Below are positions 5,969 through 6,161 of a stretch of 6,161 bases of DNA, piece by piece. The position numbers and the translations under genes are program-made. Origin of the DNA: Anaerolineae bacterium (GTDB taxonomy: Bacteria > Chloroflexota > Anaerolineae > UBA4142); the NCBI GenBank assembly GCA_027457205.1, contig DAIDTM010000498.1:1-6161 (forward strand), read 5' to 3'. The notes below the pieces were generated by a model. That model was not told the DNA's origin. It was given only the letters and a program-made list of their open reading frames with translations, and made no database searches. The first letter of the stretch is position 1. The number at the start of each line of letters is the position of its first letter.

Positions 5969-6161
5969 TGTCGAAGACGGGGGAGGAGCAGAGGGTGAGG
6001 GTACAGCGGGTTTTCCAAAAACTTCTTCCGTCGGGCGGAAGAGTTCGCCGGTGCCGGGCTGCTCCCACGCCGGCAGTTCTACGGGCGCGGTACCGCGGCG
6101 CGCAACGAATGTTTAGATGTTTTTTTTCGATATGCGCCCGCCTTCGCCGGTTCCTTTGATC
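5969..6161 (-). pseudogene. Upstream part of the same E2 gene: subunit-binding domain broken by an in-frame TAA
   Basis: Reading the minus strand from the window edge in the frame of the catalytic domain gives IKGTGEGGRISKKNI (6160-6116), the second half of a peripheral-subunit-binding domain (E3_binding type; consensus G-T-G-x-G-G-R-hydrophobic-x-K-x-D-I). Next come TAA (6115-6113) and TFVARRGTAPVELP. After that a linker rich in Pro, Ser and Ala (WEQPGTGELFRPTEEVFGKP...) leads into the catalytic domain. Homology continues in one frame across the stop, so the cause is a substitution (GAA or a Leu codon to TAA would fit), not a frameshift. The usual Asp before Ile is also Asn, next to a run of eight A. 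No start codon with a ribosome binding site lies between the stop and the catalytic domain. The lipoyl domain and true start lie beyond the window. Either a real inactivated gene or an assembly or base-call error. Confidence 0.75.

Noticed and set aside
5958..5985. CT/GA-rich inverted repeat (CTCCCC with GGGGAG) in the E2 region
   Set aside because: Only 6 bp with a long loop, inside the Pro/Ser-rich linker coding sequence; Pro codons explain the CT-rich strand.
5276..5998. Plus-strand frame of 240 codons opposite the E2 catalytic domain
   Set aside because: It is Arg/Asp-rich shadow of the E2 gene; the minus strand carries the intact HRxxDG active site and all family motifs.
1..6161. tRNA, rRNA, CRISPR array, insertion sequence, phage or defence genes
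   Set aside because: No cloverleaf, no regularly spaced repeats, no transposase or integrase motifs, and no target-site-flanked terminal inverted repeats were seen on either strand.

Overview
The window looks like chromosomal DNA of a moderately GC-rich bacterium, most plausibly a Chloroflexota (Anaerolineae-type) lineage. Three things suggest this. The xylose-binding protein is of the 'LLPETKTTRYETADRPDFE' type, which I associate with Chloroflexota and Actinobacteria. The dihydrolipoamide acyltransferase has a linker of the 'WEQPGTGELF' kind. The secreted protein has a near-terminal 'YYFPLI' segment resembling the 'YLPLV' tails of many Chloroflexota exported proteins. The assignment rests on recalled family patterns, not on a search.

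Bases 1-3316 (+) hold a D-xylose-type ABC importer operon: the 3' part of xylF (periplasmic or surface binding protein), then xylG (a single-domain ATPase, where E. coli XylG has two), then xylH (permease). The 238-nt xylF-xylG gap is unusually long for an operon. It contains two similar stem-loops, and the second abuts a strong Shine-Dalgarno that can itself be folded into a small hairpin. xylG and xylH are 12 nt apart. A 21-bp perfect inverted repeat at 3331-3383 is a bidirectional terminator for xylH and the converging gene.

Bases 3394-5196 (-) hold a monocistronic gene for an exported protein of 575 aa with unknown function. A sigma70-like promoter and a leader hairpin lie just upstream of it.

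Bases 5235-6161 (-) hold the 3' end of a 2-oxo acid dehydrogenase E2 gene with its own hairpin terminator. The catalytic domain is complete, but an in-frame TAA at 6113-6115 interrupts the peripheral-subunit-binding domain. The frame is coherent on both sides, so this is a point nonsense change (pseudogene or sequence error).

I see no tRNA, rRNA, CRISPR, insertion sequence or phage genes. Apart from the interrupted E2 gene, the structured xylF-xylG spacer and the uncharacterised secreted protein, this is ordinary metabolic and transport content. I do not see evidence of an undescribed system.
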